Part shown: positions 37,513 through 50,000 of the stretch, piece by piece | Position numbering within the stretch: the first letter of the stretch is position 1 | Layout of the letters: every line of letters begins with the position of its first letter | DNA from: Chionis minor | Taxonomy: Eukaryota; Chordata; Aves; Charadriiformes; Chionididae | Direction of reading: 5' to 3' | DNA: 64,000 bases | Assembly: GCA_013398295.1 (NCBI GenBank) | Contig: VZSF01001069.1 | Coordinates: 414,184 to 478,183, forward strand | Notes under the pieces: model-generated | Database searches by the model: none | Told to the model about the DNA's origin: nothing | Seen by the model: only the letters and a program-made list of their open reading frames with translations | Program-made: the position numbers and the translations under genes

Positions 37513-38251
37513 ATCAGGGTGACCCCAGCATATATTGGTGCATAGGGCTGTTCTTCCCCACATGCAGGACTTTCCACTTCTCTTTGTTGAAGTTCATGAG
37601 GTTCCTGTTAGCTCATTTCTCAGGCCCATCAAGGTTCTTCTGTATGGCAGCATGACCCTCTGGCATATCAGCTGCTCCTCCCATTTTGGTGTTACCTGCG
37701 AACTTGCTGAGGGTATGCTCTGACCCATCACCCAGCTCATGATTGAAGATGCTAACTAGGTCTCGACCCAGTATTGACCCTTGGAGTATAGTGCTAGTCA
37801 TTGGCCTCCAACTAGACTTTGCGCTGCTGATCACTACCCTCTAGACTTGGCCACTCAGCCAGCTTTCCATCCACCTCACCATCTGCTCATCTGTTTTCTA
37901 TGTAGATGTTATGGTGTACAGTGTTAAAGGCTTTAATGAAGTCCTCTCCTCTCATCTACAAGGCCAGTCACTTCATCATGTAAGTTTATCAAGTTGGTCA
38001 AGCATGACTTCCCCTTTTTGTATTTGAGTTTGGCCAGGAGCTACTTGTTCATCCACAAAGGATTCCTGCTGGCATTTTTGCCTTATTTCTTATTTGTTGG
38101 GGTGGCGTTATCTTGAGCTTGGAGGAGATGATTCTTGAAAATTTACCAGCGTTCTAGGACTCTTCTTCCCTCTAGGACCTAAACCACAGGACTCTTCACA
38201 GCAGACCTCTGAAGAGGCCAAAGTTGCTCTCCTGAAGTCCAGGATTGTGAT

Positions 38252-38524
38252 TTTGCTTTTTGCTCTGCTTGCTACCTCGATTGGTCCTGAACCCCGTCAT
38301 CTCACAGGCACTGCAGCCAAGGCTGCCTTCACATCCCCACCAAGCCCCTCCTTTTTGGTGAGAATGAAGTCCAGCAGAGCCCCTCTCCTTGTTGGCTTCT
38401 CAATTGCTGGAGGAGGCAGTTATCATCAGTGCACTCCAGGAGCCCCCCGAATTGCTGATGTCCTGCTGTACTGGCCCTCCAGCAGGTATTGGGGTGGCTC
38501 AAGTCCCCATGAGAACCAGGGCCT
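38252..38524. repeat. First copy of an exact 273-base duplication
   Basis: This part of CR1 copy B (endonuclease region) is repeated base for base at 38526-38798, with one N between. No difference is visible over the full length. Confidence 0.95.
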
Positions 38525-38525
38525 N
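38525..38525. other. Single N between two identical copies
   Basis: The N separates two identical 273-base blocks. This is what results when two contig ends that overlap are placed next to each other without merging. The CR1 reads correctly through one copy only. Confidence 0.9.
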
Positions 38526-38798
38526 TTTGCTTTTTGCTCTGCTTGCTACCTCGATTGGTCCTGAACCCCGTCATCTCACAGGCACTGCAGCCAAGGCTGC
38601 CTTCACATCCCCACCAAGCCCCTCCTTTTTGGTGAGAATGAAGTCCAGCAGAGCCCCTCTCCTTGTTGGCTTCTCAATTGCTGGAGGAGGCAGTTATCAT
38701 CAGTGCACTCCAGGAGCCCCCCGAATTGCTGATGTCCTGCTGTACTGGCCCTCCAGCAGGTATTGGGGTGGCTCAAGTCCCCATGAGAACCAGGGCCT
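38526..38798. repeat. Second copy of the exact 273-base duplication
   Basis: Identical to 38252-38524. Downstream CR1 text continues normally (GTGAATGTGAGGC), as upstream text ran normally into the first copy, so removing one block and the N restores a continuous CR1. Confidence 0.95.
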
Positions 38799-39145
38799 GT
38801 GAATGTGAGGCTGTTACTATCTTTCTGTAGAGGGCCTCATCCACTTGTTCTTTCCGCTTGGGTGGTCTTTGCCCATCTTGTCTTTAATCCTAACCCATAA
38901 ACTCTCCATCAGCTCCTCTTCCATCCCCATGCAGAGCTCCACGCATTTCAGGTGTACACTCACATAAAGGGCAGATCTCCCTACTCTTCCCTTCCTGTCC
39001 TTCCTAAAGAGCCTGCATCCTTCCACTGGCTCCAGTCGTCACATGAGCCATCCCACTACGTCTCCATGATCTCAATGAGATCATAGCCCTGCAACTGCAC
39101 GCACACCGCCAACTCATCATGTTTATTCCCTATACTGCATGGGGA

Positions 39146-41144
39146 TAAAGAGTTAAAGAATTGCACTTCTTTACAGTTGCAGTTCTGTGACCCGTAATTT
39201 AGAACATACTTTTTCACATTTATATAGATTGAAAAGTCAAAACATAAAAATACTTTATTCTTAATGACTGTGTATCTAGAATCAAATATTCTACTACATA
39301 TTAGAGTTGGAATACTTGACCTTATCAAGCATTGACCAGGTTAAATATTGTCTAATGGTGGTATATAATTGCTGATTCGAGAGTGTGGCAGGAAATGGAA
39401 ATAAGGATAAGACAGAAATGAATGACATTTAAGACTTTTGTCTTTAGTTCCCATATGACCAGCTACTACAACATATGGAACAAGAGGAAAAAAAAGTCTA
39501 TGTGCTTTGGAACCTATCATATAAAACTGCCTAATGATTGTTTGAAGGCAGTGTAGGAAATCAAAAGCAGCTCAAAGAAACTCTGTCTGACAATCTACGT
39601 ATTAAGATTTGGGCAATTCATTAATTTTGTCACATATATAACAAATGCTGTCAGAGTCGGAAAATAGGATGTACACCTATGTCCTTACCATTAGAACAGC
39701 TACAGAGCAATTAAAATTTCGAGAATAAGCCATATTTCAAAGAAAGTAAATTTGTATGAAGACTGTGTTAAAAATCCAGCCTCTTTCTGGTGTGTATTTT
39801 GTCAGCGGGGAAGCCGGAAAAGCGTCACTGAATTACACAGGTCATGTGGTTGTGTAAACTATAGAACAACTGTATATGAAGAGAGTGACATGATGATACA
39901 AATGTTGGCAGAGAGGAGGAAGTGCACAAGTCTGGCTTTTTTCTTGTTGGGACAATATGCTTGGACATAACCAGCGAGATCGCTCTTTAAAGGTGACATT
40001 GGCCCTGCTAGTTTGGCAACCTGAAGCCTCCTGACACTGAGGTTTTGGTTATAGTTTTTTCTCTGTACAAAGCAAAGATAATACATATGCGAAACACCCA
40101 TAGACCAAGTAATGAAAATGATTGTAAAATTGATATGATGTAAGGAAGTCCAAAAGCCTCAACCTGTAGTTTCAGAAATATCCGCAACACTCAGGGGCTT
40201 GCACTTTCAAATGGCAGCTGCTAAGGCTGTTTTCAGACCAAAAAGGGAGTAACAGCACATAGTACGATTTTTGTCACCATTTTATTGTACATCATCTTCC
40301 CTATTTGGAAATTTACAGTACTTCTAGGTTATCTGTCTGATGAGGAAGGAGTTCCTTCTATAGCATATATGATGTATCTGCTTCTCGGCCTTTGTTCTTT
40401 TTTTTTTTTAACTCGATGTAGTTATGAAAAGCCATTTTGCTTCCTGAGGATTTTGCTGCACTTACAGGCAAGGAAGACGGAGTTTGGTTTTGTGGGGGTT
40501 TTGTGGCTTTATTTCTTCCTGAACTGCCAACTGCCCATGTATAAAACTCAGAATGTTTGAAAATAAGACTACAGAAAGCCCTAGCTATTTTGTCTGTACA
40601 TTTCACCTTGTTTTCAGCTTTGGAGACAATGCTGGCTTGCTTGGGGGAAACACGTTTACTAAGTGGTATTGATGACTAAAATGATACCCAGGATTCCTGG
40701 ATGAAAATGGAGCTATAAATAGGTGTCCCTACAGAAAAGGAAAAAAAAAAAAAGAAAAAAAGATTTCATATACCAAATTCTGCTCTTTTCTGTACCATAT
40801 GACTCTTGGGTTATTACACTGATTTCCCTGGCAGTCCTCCAAGTTTAAATTGATGTAGCCTCAGTAGACTTCACCTCACAGTAATCAGCTGGTTTTCTTT
40901 AAATGTCATATTCCAGGAAATGCAGTCAGTTGAATACACAATTATTTTGCCAATTCTTTTATGCCAGTTTTGGAGAAATATATAATCCATGAAACATATG
41001 GTACTATAATTTTCCAATACAGCATGTTTGAACGATTTTCCACTATCATATTTAATATCACATGTCCTCATGACATATTAAACTTGCATTTGTTGAAAAC
41101 TAAAGGGTGATGATAGGCCAGAAACTTAATGACAGTAACATAGT
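39146..41144. other. AT-rich unique DNA, no gene seen
   Basis: No recognisable exon or interspersed repeat. An A-rich purine tract lies at 40732-40762. Frames of up to 91 codons are unrecognised. Confidence 0.65.
40732..40762 (+). repeat. A-rich tract
   Basis: About thirty bases of A interrupted only by G and the starting C. No retrocopy is recognisable upstream. Confidence 0.8.
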
Positions 41145-41182
41145 ATCTCTTGAGATCTCTTCCAACCCCATGCCATACTACT
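41145..41182 (+). mobile_element. Possible CR1 3' tail fragment
   Basis: The text GAGATCTCTTCCAACCCC followed by ATGCCATACTAC resembles the last bases of a CR1 in + orientation (the complement of the TTGGAAGGGACC block). Only about 40 bases match, so it could be chance. Confidence 0.4.
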
Positions 41183-42304
41183 TTTTTATCTATTACAAAG
41201 TTTTGTTTAAAAAAAGAAAAAGTAATGAAGAAAGGAGGAAGTGGTGGAGGAAATTTTTTTGTAACCGCTGAAGTGCTTTTAATGATACAGAAAATTTTTC
41301 CATCTCCCCTGTTACAGCCAAAGGTTGCTGTAGTAAACAAACATCTCTCTCAAATGCTCTCTCATGTGCATGTGTTTTTTCTATGTATAGTCCTAGTCAT
41401 GACATTAGTTAATGGAAGTCATGTTCCCATGCCTCTTCTCATACTCTCCAACTGTTCTCTCAAGTTTCCTCTTTGCTGTAATCTAATGAATAGTACTTCT
41501 TTGCTCACAGTGAGAAGCAAGTTTACTTTCTAGTTTTATTACACTCCTAAAAAGAGAGTGCATTGCCCATTCTTATTCTGCATGTAGTAAGCTGTATTTT
41601 ATCTCAGGCTTTGAAGAAATTGTTTTTCATTTTTACCTTATTGTTTAACAAAAACTGAAATTAAACTGCAAAGGCTTTATGCTGCTCTGAATACAAAGAC
41701 TGGCTTTTTAAGAGGTTATATCCCAGATAAACTTAATTGTGTACTTCAAAGGAATCAGTTTCCCTATTTCGATTAAGATTCAGCATACTATGAAGTTTTC
41801 AGTATAAAGGGCCTGTTTTGGTTCTTGTTAATGTCAGCATTAATGACTGGTTGATAACAATGAAAATAGGCTCTGATTCTGCAGAAAGCAGTGGTTTTAG
41901 CAAGAGTGTGATTTATTCATAGTTATGTCAAAAAAGACATACTCTAGTTGTAATAGCTTTAATGATTTAAATATTTTTCAGATTTATATGAACATTATTA
42001 GGTAATTTTTAAAAAAAGGAAATTTACATGCTTTTCAAACCCTTTCCATGACATTTTCAGTTCTTTTAATCTCTGTATACTGAAAAGGAAAAGGTAATGA
42101 CTTCTTGTTGAGTTTTTTTCTTTTATCTCTCTACTTATTTCAGATCAAAATTAAACTGTTTGTTTGCCATGGCACATTACAATTAAATGAACACAGTATA
42201 TTTCTTGACAGTTATAGTTTTATGTCCCTTTGCACTGTGTGTACGTTTCACTGTGAGAACTATTTTATAATTTAAAAGATCCCTGGAGACTTTTAAATAC
42301 TATT
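41183..42304. other. AT-rich unique DNA, no gene seen
   Basis: One 127-codon frame (41150-41533, + strand) starts inside the possible CR1 tail, overlaps a 90-codon frame on the other strand, and resembles no known protein. Confidence 0.6.
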
Positions 42305-42425
42305 CCAGTTCTACAGATAGGCAAATTGAAGTCAGAGCTGCTACAACTATACAAATAATAAGCAGCAGAGCAAGAACTAGAGCAAGAACTGGCCTTGACT
42401 GCCAGACTTCTCCTCAAACTAGAAA
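42305..42425 (+). mobile_element. Possible MIR-type (CORE-SINE) fragment
   Basis: Reading on the + strand, TTCTACAGATAGGCAAATTGAAG, a diverged ACACAGCTA-like block, AAGCAGCAGAGCAAGAACT and CTTGACTGCCAGACTTCTCC follow the order of the 3' half of MIR elements (the CAGATGAGGAAACTGAGG, GCAGAGCCAGGATT and TCTGACTCC blocks). A 12-base piece, AGAGCAAGAACT, is duplicated in tandem inside it. MIR relics are known in birds but rare and heavily decayed, so this needs a profile search. Confidence 0.5.
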
Positions 42426-44199
42426 GAATGATGCAAAAAGTAGGTTGAAAATAATAAGCCATAACAAAAAGGCAGAAAATGATCTGAATGAGAGGAGTAG
42501 TAGCACTATTGACTGGCTAGATTTTATTGTACATGCACAGCCAGAAATCAATGTGTTCAGTGAATGAGTTTATTAAACAGACAGAGCAATCCATTGTGAT
42601 ATGTCTTGACTGTTAGTGGTGCTGGCAGTTCAGCTGAACCTTACGGGGTAATTAGCTAAGGATAAATTAATCTGTTCTCAAATGTGGCCTGCTGATCTTT
42701 CCCAGGTTGTGAGCCCTGCTTAAAGGCATGGTTGTTGGGGGTTTTTTTAGCATTTAATTTAGTCTTCCTTGGAACTTCAGTAAACAGTTGCATCTGCAGC
42801 TATGAAATATTACTTTAGCATTTTATAAGAATTTTTCTGAGTGAAAAAGCTGCACGTGCTCGATTGATGTCAGATCATTTTCTAGTTAATACTGGATCTT
42901 AAGATTCTTTGTGCAAATGTTCTGCAGGAAATATCACATAGCTAGTCTCAAGGAAGACAAATATTTAGTTTTTGCAATACTGTCCTTAAATGACTACATA
43001 TAGCTTAGGCGAAAAGGATTTGGCACAAATCTCTGTTTCACTTTAGCTACCATAGATGAGGTTTGTTCACAGTTCTTGAGGTTTTTAAAACTTGGGATCT
43101 TGGTACTTTTATGATCCTGGAATATACCTAGTTTCTGGCATATATTGCTGTTTCAAAGATTCTACTTTAGTGGTAGCTATTTCCAAATACCCTTTGTGAC
43201 ACTTGGTCTTACAGCTCTGTCTTATTAGCGCTGGCAGGCTAAAAATAGAATTGATATTTTTATTTTCTGCAAAGCATTTTTTAAAAGGAAAGGAAGAAAA
43301 GAACTTCATTCAGCATACTTCTTTTCTTTTAAAAATGGGTTGAAATTACTTCCCATTAATCCAAACTGGAAAAGAGACTGTTCTGCACAAAGAACTGATA
43401 CAATAGGCACCCTCTTTCCCCACATACATCTTCCTTAAAAATTAAGGTTTATTTGGACTGCTAAACATTTGAGTCAATGTTTTTTCTTCCCATTAATTCT
43501 ACTGTGCATCCCATAAAAACCTGATTTTCAAGTAACCTCTCCTTCACACTCAGTTTTACAGCCATTGGTGACAAGAGCGATTAACGCTATGCAGAGAATA
43601 TGCTAATTGCTTGCACCTACGCAGACTGTCACTGGGCATCTATTTGAAGTTAAATATGGCAGAAATTTTTTTTTGCCTAGAATTAGTGGGTTGTAAAAGC
43701 AGCTCTTCATTACCTCACTAAGCACGCTGTTAGCTGAGGTGTAAGCACAGATCCCTCTGCTCATCCACCAGGTCAAGGGTTTGTGCAGATGCAGAAGAAT
43801 CCATTTCTGCTGCTTTGCTGGCTGGACTCAGTCTTGAACAAAACAACTGCAGACAACTATAAGTTTCCCCGTGTTAAGCCTGCCTTTTTAGGATTCCCAT
43901 ATGCTACTTTTTAAATTTAACCTTAGGCCTGGCTTTGTGTTTGTTAATTTTTATTTGCATCGCTCCTATACAGATTTTGCCCTAGACATGCTGCTGGCGG
44001 AGACCAGCAGCCTGCTTCTTGTCATCCATAATCCTCACACAAAGGTGTGAAACTTTGTAAATCTGATCTCAGGTATTCATGCAAATTTTCACTGTTTGCC
44101 ATGGGATGGCAGCTCCACAAAACTAAATATCCCTTATTTAAATGATAACACGCCGTACACATAACCTGCTGGAGATACACATCCTGCTCTCTCTGTTGA
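42426..44199. other. AT-rich unique DNA, no gene seen
   Basis: No recognisable exon, RNA gene or transposon; open frames reach about 66 codons. Confidence 0.65.
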
Positions 44200-45465
44200 T
44201 GATGGATGTGGCATTGGTTAGAGGGCATCGGCTTTTCCTGCAGCCTTTCATATTTTGGGAGGAAGCTTGTTTGCAGTCGAAGCCAAAGTAAGGTAGAGGG
44301 CACCTGGTCCTGGCCTCATGCTGGCGTGCCCTATCTCACCTGTAGGCCAAGCATCCCCCACCCGCCCACAGGCTGTCAAACAGAGAGGAAACAGAAGTAA
44401 AAGGACTGTAAACAGATTCTCTCACCATGCCTTCCAGGTCATGTCCTTTCCTCCTGGCTGGTTCCAGCCCAGCAGCTCAGGGGCTGGCTGGGTTGCAGCA
44501 GATTTGGTGCCGCCGCAGCCAGACGCCCATGGCCATCTCCTCTCCCCTCAGAGGTAACTGGCTGCGTACCTGCTTCCTCCGCTTTTCCACGAGTTGGCAA
44601 GTTCTGCTGTTCCTGAGGGCTCAGTCCTCACTTGGTCATTTCCTCGCACCGCTCCCCCACACCTGCCTTCCAGAAGGTTTCCCCAGGGAGGGCTCAACCC
44701 CCTGGCTCCGTCAGGAGCCTCTTGTCCTTCCCAGCAAGGACAAGCTGAGCCCATGGCCTCCACTGCTGCCAAGCTGCACGCTTGGATAGGAACACAACAG
44801 CTGCCCTCAATAAACAGGGAACAAACAAAATAAAACACATATGCCTTTCACCAGTTACTAACTGGTAACTCGTGGAAATTGCAGCACCAAGGGACTGGTA
44901 GCAACGCTGAGGGGAGGGAGGCGCCAGGCGGGGCAAGCTATGCCCAGGCCTCACCTGCTGGCCACGCTGCCATGGCAGGCGGTGGTGGCTCCACAGCACT
45001 GGTTAGCAAGGATCTGCGGGGAGGAAGGCACGTCTGGGCACTAAGATGTCCTTCTCTGTGAGTGCTACAGCACCTTCAGCCACCTTTGGCACCAGGTGCT
45101 GGCAAACCTGTCAGAGCATCTTTGTGCGATTTGCAAGACCGCTCTGGCTGGAGGGGACTCCTGCTGAGCAGGACCTCATCCCGTGTCTCCAGCGTGGGTG
45201 AGCTGGACCTCCCGGCAGGAGGCCTGAGCCCGGAGCAAGCGTGCCGCCACCAGCAGCAGCTTCCACAAAGCCGAACGCCGCCGCCTCCCGTTCCACTTGT
45301 GCCCTCAGGTAGGGGAAGAGCCCTCCACACCCTCTGGTGGGGAAGGGACACTCGAGAGAGGCTTTGCACATGCTCACACGGCTTTTTTAAAAATTTCCAC
45401 TCTTTGCAAGGAGTTATTTGCTCCTTTGGGAGCTTTCTGGGGTTGCAGCTCAAGTCCTGAGATGC
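44200..45465. other. GC- and CpG-rich island of unknown origin
   Basis: Composition changes sharply from the AT-rich flanks to GC-rich text, with dozens of CpG dinucleotides concentrated at about 44450-45370 (for example GCCGCCGCAGCC near 44510 and CCGAACGCCGCCGCC near 45280). Frames of 120 codons (44427-44789, +), 132 codons (45062-45460, +) and 125 codons (45076-45453, -) overlap each other on opposite strands. They are rich in Pro, Ser, Arg and Gly, as random GC-rich DNA would be. I recognise no protein or repeat. It may be a CpG-island promoter with an unannotated first exon, a decayed insertion, or a GC-biased conversion patch. Confidence 0.6.
45330..45340 (-). promoter_or_regulatory. 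CTCF-like core motif
   Basis: CCCTCTGGTGG on the + strand is the reverse complement of CCACCAGAGGG, one base from the common CTCF core CCACCAGGGGG. It lies at the edge of the GC-rich island. Single-motif evidence only. Confidence 0.3.
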
Positions 45466-46258
45466 CTAACTGATCTTACATGCTGATTTTGCTGTAAGGT
45501 AGATGTTGCAATGGTTTCCCATTCCCCAGAGCAACGTGCAGAAATTAGAATTCATGTTTTCATGAAAACTGAAAATTAAATGAAAACTGGCTTGCACTAC
45601 TAAGTTTCAAGCTTGGCAGCTTAGCTCACCACTGGTGGTGTGACCGCCTGCATGACCACTCAGTATCTGCTTCAAATTCTTCACCTTTTTATTAATAGTT
45701 TTCCATAGTCCATTAACAACGTCCTAGTAAGGCATGGGGTCAGGTTGTTGTCAGCTGCAAGACTGGTTTTCTCTGAAGTTTGTAAGTTTGTTCTGACCGC
45801 CCAGTTTGATTAATGGCAGCCCAGTGCCCCTGAACACCGCAGAGCCAGAAAAGGCAACATACTCCTTTGGCTTAGGTTTGACTGATGAACCAGAAAAAGT
45901 TGCAGTGAATGTGATTTTCCTTTTACAAGGGGCTTGTGATCAAAACTCTTTTGGTGCATGTTAACTAACAATGGTAGGTTGGGCAGTTAATAAAACCTTC
46001 ATATCAGAGGAGACACGGGGAGAGAAAACAAGAGCACAACCTTGGGTTTCTTAGTCTGCACAGACAGTGCCAAGCTATTTTCATATATCACTCAAGATAA
46101 ATGACCTAGGGTATTAAACATAATCAACAAGGAAAACTAGGTCACATGTGACTTAATTAGGGTATTCTATTACAAGGTTTGTGAGATATTAAAAAAAGAG
46201 ATATAATCATACAACAGATTTTTAGATTTTGGAATATTTATGTGTTTAATAAATAAAA
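45466..46258. other. Unique DNA, no gene seen
   Basis: This 800-base gap between the GC-rich island and CR1 copy D shows no recognisable feature. Confidence 0.65.
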
Positions 46259-47092
46259 TCATCATAGGGCCATGGGATAAGAGGATGATAGGATAATTCA
46301 GGCTTCAGAGGTCTCTGGTCCATTGTGCTGCTCACAGCCGTGGTCAAACCAGGTTGCTCAGGGCTTCATCTGTCTGTGATAAGCAACCCTCTGGAGAGGA
46401 AGGGAGCCTGCACAATCCCCCTGGGCAGCCTGTGCCACTGGCCTTCTAATGAAAGGGCATTCTTACAGCCCCTCACCCTCCCACCATGCCCCACTGAGAA
46501 ATGCCCAGCTCCAGTTCCCCCAGTAGCCCCTCACAAGCACCTAAGGCAGCTGTTAGGACCCCCCTGAGCCAGCTCTTCTCGAGGCTGAGTCAGCCCTGGT
46601 CCCTCAGCCTCCATTCACAGGGCAAGTGCTCCAGCCCCAACCACTGCAGCGGTCCCCTGCCAAACTGACTGCAGTTTGTTTATGTCTTTCCCATACTGGG
46701 AGTCCAAACCAGAACACAGTATCTCAGTGTGGTCTAACGAGGGCTGAATAAATGAGAAGTCTCCTCCATTCATTAACTGGTTGTGTCCCTGTTCATACAG
46801 CCCTGGACACAGCTGGCCTTTGTACCTGCCAGAGCGCACTGCTGGCCCATGCTCAGCTTGCTGTCTGCCCAGACCCCCGGGACCTTTTCATCAGAGCTGC
46901 TCCCCAGCCTGGCAGTCCCCAGCCTTGATGACTGCAGGGTTTATTCTCTCCCAGGTCAGGACTTTGCATCTGTTCTTGTTGAATTTCCTGAGTTTCTGGT
47001 ATGTCCATTCCTCTAGCTTGTTTAGGTCCCTCTAGGTGGCAACCCTGCCCTTAAGCCTATTGACTGGTGACCCTAATTTGGTGTCATCTAAT
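46259..47092 (-). mobile_element. CR1 LINE copy D, old 3' fragment
   Basis: Read on the minus strand it ends with a decayed tail (+ strand ATCATAGGGCCATGGGATAA, AGGATAATTCAGGC, then GAGGTCTCTGG). It starts exactly at the reverse transcriptase metal site, with L-D-D-T-K-L-G at about 47071-47091. Between them lies the C-terminal half of ORF2, with many stops, and the 3' UTR. The tail differs from copies A and C, so it belongs to another, older subfamily. The element is 5'-truncated, about 830 bases long, and relatively GC-rich for the window. Confidence 0.85.
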
Positions 47093-50000
47093 TATAAGTT
47101 ATAATAATCCATTTAATTTATAAATTGCCCTTTTTATTTTTATTTTCCAAAACATTCCTAGGCAAAACAACCATCAGAGGGGACTTCTACAGGAATTTTG
47201 ACTTGTTTGTTAGTGGGAAAAGCCAAGTAGGACTTGTTTTAGGGCTATTGAAAAGCTGAGAAAATTAAGCTGCCCTTGCCTTTTATTTTAGCAACATTTA
47301 ATAAAGTCTATGACTTAAAGAGTGTATCGGCCTCCTGGAATTGAGCTTTAACTCGCAAAAGCTCAGCCACAATTTTGGATTCAATTTCCATGTTTCCTTA
47401 AGCTTAAAATAAATCTTTGTGCTGCAGTAAGACAAATATCTCAATGTCATCTCTGTTCAAAAAGTTTTTGAATTGTGAATAATTGGAATAATTGACCTGG
47501 AAAGTGATAAATAAATAAATAAGATTGCATTTCTTAGCCTATGAAACATAAAGTTGCTCAGAAATGAGACATAATCTACTTTCTCATAGCTGCATTTTTC
47601 CTTCAATTTTAGAGATGTTACTACAGCTTAATGGGATAAGCTGTTTAATATTTATAGGCCCTGTGATTTGTGCAGTGGTATGTGTCTGTAGATGTCCTCA
47701 GGTACTGAAGAAGGACCAAATTATTAAAGAACAAAGAATAACATTTATGTATCAAGTTGCCTTTTATTTCAAAAACCAATTTTGATAATTTTCTTCACTT
47801 GTTGGCGGACAAAAATGTCATCTGTACTGTCTTCAAAATCAGATAAAGAGAAGGCTCCAGGCAAGTCTGGGAGACGTTACACCACAGGCAGGGAGCAGAT
47901 GACTTGAGAAAAATACAAGTCTCAGCTAAACCACTCAGAGTTCACAAATTGTATCCAGGGTTGTCTTGCACTAGTAACTACCCTTGGTGCTGGCAGTGTA
48001 ACTAATAAAAGAATTTTTAAAATACTGTCTGAACCCCTGCGTAGAACAAGTATTTCCAGACACAGAGGTATGTAGAGTTGGGCAAACTCGTTTAGGTGCT
48101 ATGTCTTATTTAGGAAAACAGCAAAAGAAATATTTCTTTCCCTTTCTCCCCTTTGTCTTCCTCCCCACTTTCTTTCCTCAGCAAGGTGCTTTTAATTTCC
48201 TAGAGGTTTTAGATTAAAATCCTTCAAAGTAAAAAAGGACAAAGTACAATCTAATCAAAAGCTTTCATGCTAGGCACAGTTTCCATTAATTTCATTGATA
48301 GCTGAATATTGGCTGTATTTTAGCTACGGCCTGAACAAGCCAGAGAATCACTGTGGAAATAAATTTAGTAGCTCCTAGCCTTTGAGTTATGGCTTTTGGA
48401 GGCATAATAAAACTTTTAATCACTCCAAGTGCATGTCCACATTAGGAATCCCAAATGTCAGGATCTAGAAACCAATGCAGTCAAGACCAGATCTTCTGTA
48501 CATTTCTCCACCAGGATTATTTTCAGATAAAGGGCTTTTTTATAGTAGTATATGTTATTTATAGTATATTAAATAAAAGGCTTTGACTGCCTGTTAACTT
48601 TCCATTGTGTCTCCTGCACAGCCCTCTTTGCTGAATGTTCTTCTTCCATGGTGGTCTCTTCTGTGTTTTCAATGTTATCTTTTATGAATGGAAATTTTCA
48701 TAGGGTTCTCATTATGAAAAAAAAATTTGGCAAAGTATTTTTAATGATGACTGTGGCAAATTTGCATGGTATCATCAAGCATACTGTATCTCTGCATTAC
48801 ATCTACCTGAAGTGCACTAATTCTCTCACATGGAAACAAGGCGATCTCTTATCTTCGGCACTAAATACATCGTATCCTAAATTTGCACCAGGCCAAAAGA
48901 CTCCAGTGCTCAAAAGCATTAATATTGCTAGAACAAGAAGATTGAATGGTGCAGATCTCTAAGACACAGTATATTGTGGTTTACTTCGCATCAGCCAACC
49001 TAGAGAAACATTCCTGCAGTTTGTAGCTGCTTACTGTATGAGCTTGCATACCCTGCCTGAAGTATTGTATGCATTTTTTTTGCAAGTCATAAAATACTAC
49101 ATCTCCTCATCCTAAGTCTTCTTACTGTAGGTATTAAAACTAACAGTATTTGTCTGTCTTCTGCAGTAACCCCAGTTTAGGAATCTGAGCCACAGGATTC
49201 TTCTCACTTAACTTGAGCCATATAGGCAGTTGCTACCTGGTTTAAAAAACAAAATTCTGTCTCTGTTTGTAACCAGCAAAGACAGTTCCTAGACACAGAA
49301 AGCAGAATAAGATGAACAGACCTCTGGTTCCATCTGTCTTTCCATTGACTGGAGATGGAACCTACATAGATAATATGAACGCCTTTCAGGCAGCTAAAGG
49401 TAGGTGACATTGTCAGCAAATTAGTCAGTTTTTTTAATCTAGAAAAACTTTATTGAAACGTCCTGTTTTCTTGAAATTCATGAAAATTCTTTTCTATAAC
49501 CAGATATTTTTATTTGTTTTATGGATGGGCTACTAAACGAAGTCAGACTAACTTGCTAAAACTCATCTGTATGGATCAGGTAGGTGTCTGATAGACTTTT
49601 TTTTTTTTTGTCCTTCTGCTCTATGACTCGCATGTCTGTGAGTCACACTTGTGTGTGATTGAAGTTGGTCAATGCAAGCAAAAAAGAGATATTATTCTGA
49701 AATTAATACTAAATCACCACTTGTTAAGCATTATAGGATGTTACGCTCTAGGTCGTCTTTCAGACCAATAAAAAAACTAAGGTCCTTATTATTTGTGGAC
49801 ATTTAAGGTCTCATTGTCATTGGGTTTTAGCACTGTAAGATATGTGTACATAAATCCTGGTCTTCTGGCTTCATTCTGTCTCATTCTATCTGCTAAAATT
49901 CCCCAGTTAACTCTATTAGTGTGTTTCAGTTGCTATTGTGTAGCATACATGACACTGAGATTAGGCAACAGCTGACCGCACACAGTGAAGTGACATTTAA

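Larger units (their letters stand above)
36612..39145 (-). mobile_element. CR1 LINE copy B, old, interrupted by copy C
   Basis: Read on the minus strand, the 3' tail is at 36612 (+ strand ATCGCAGAATTG, then TTGGAAGGGACC). A WNTLPRVVAES-type block lies at 36728-36790. At 37241 the element is interrupted by copy C and resumes near 37513. The reverse transcriptase metal site reads F-A-G-N-T at 37688-37702, so both catalytic Asp are replaced. Near 38018 the text jumps from the palm to the linker before it, so roughly 600 bases of the finger region are missing. The endonuclease part follows at 38200-39145 and ends just inside the endonuclease start, as in copy A. It also contains the exact 273-base duplication around the N at 38525. 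It is more diverged than A and C and is a dead element. Confidence 0.9.

Noticed and set aside
38247..38802. + strand frames of 105 and 137 codons crossing the N
   Set aside because: Antisense to CR1 copy B and created by the duplicated block; they are not genes.
36000..39145. Complete, active CR1 in copy B
   Set aside because: The catalytic Asp pair is replaced, about 600 bases of the finger region are missing, and the 5' part is absent.
44427..45460. Frames of 120, 132 and 125 codons in the GC-rich island as a gene
   Set aside because: They overlap on both strands, have compositions expected from GC-rich DNA (Pro, Ser, Arg, Gly), and match no known protein.
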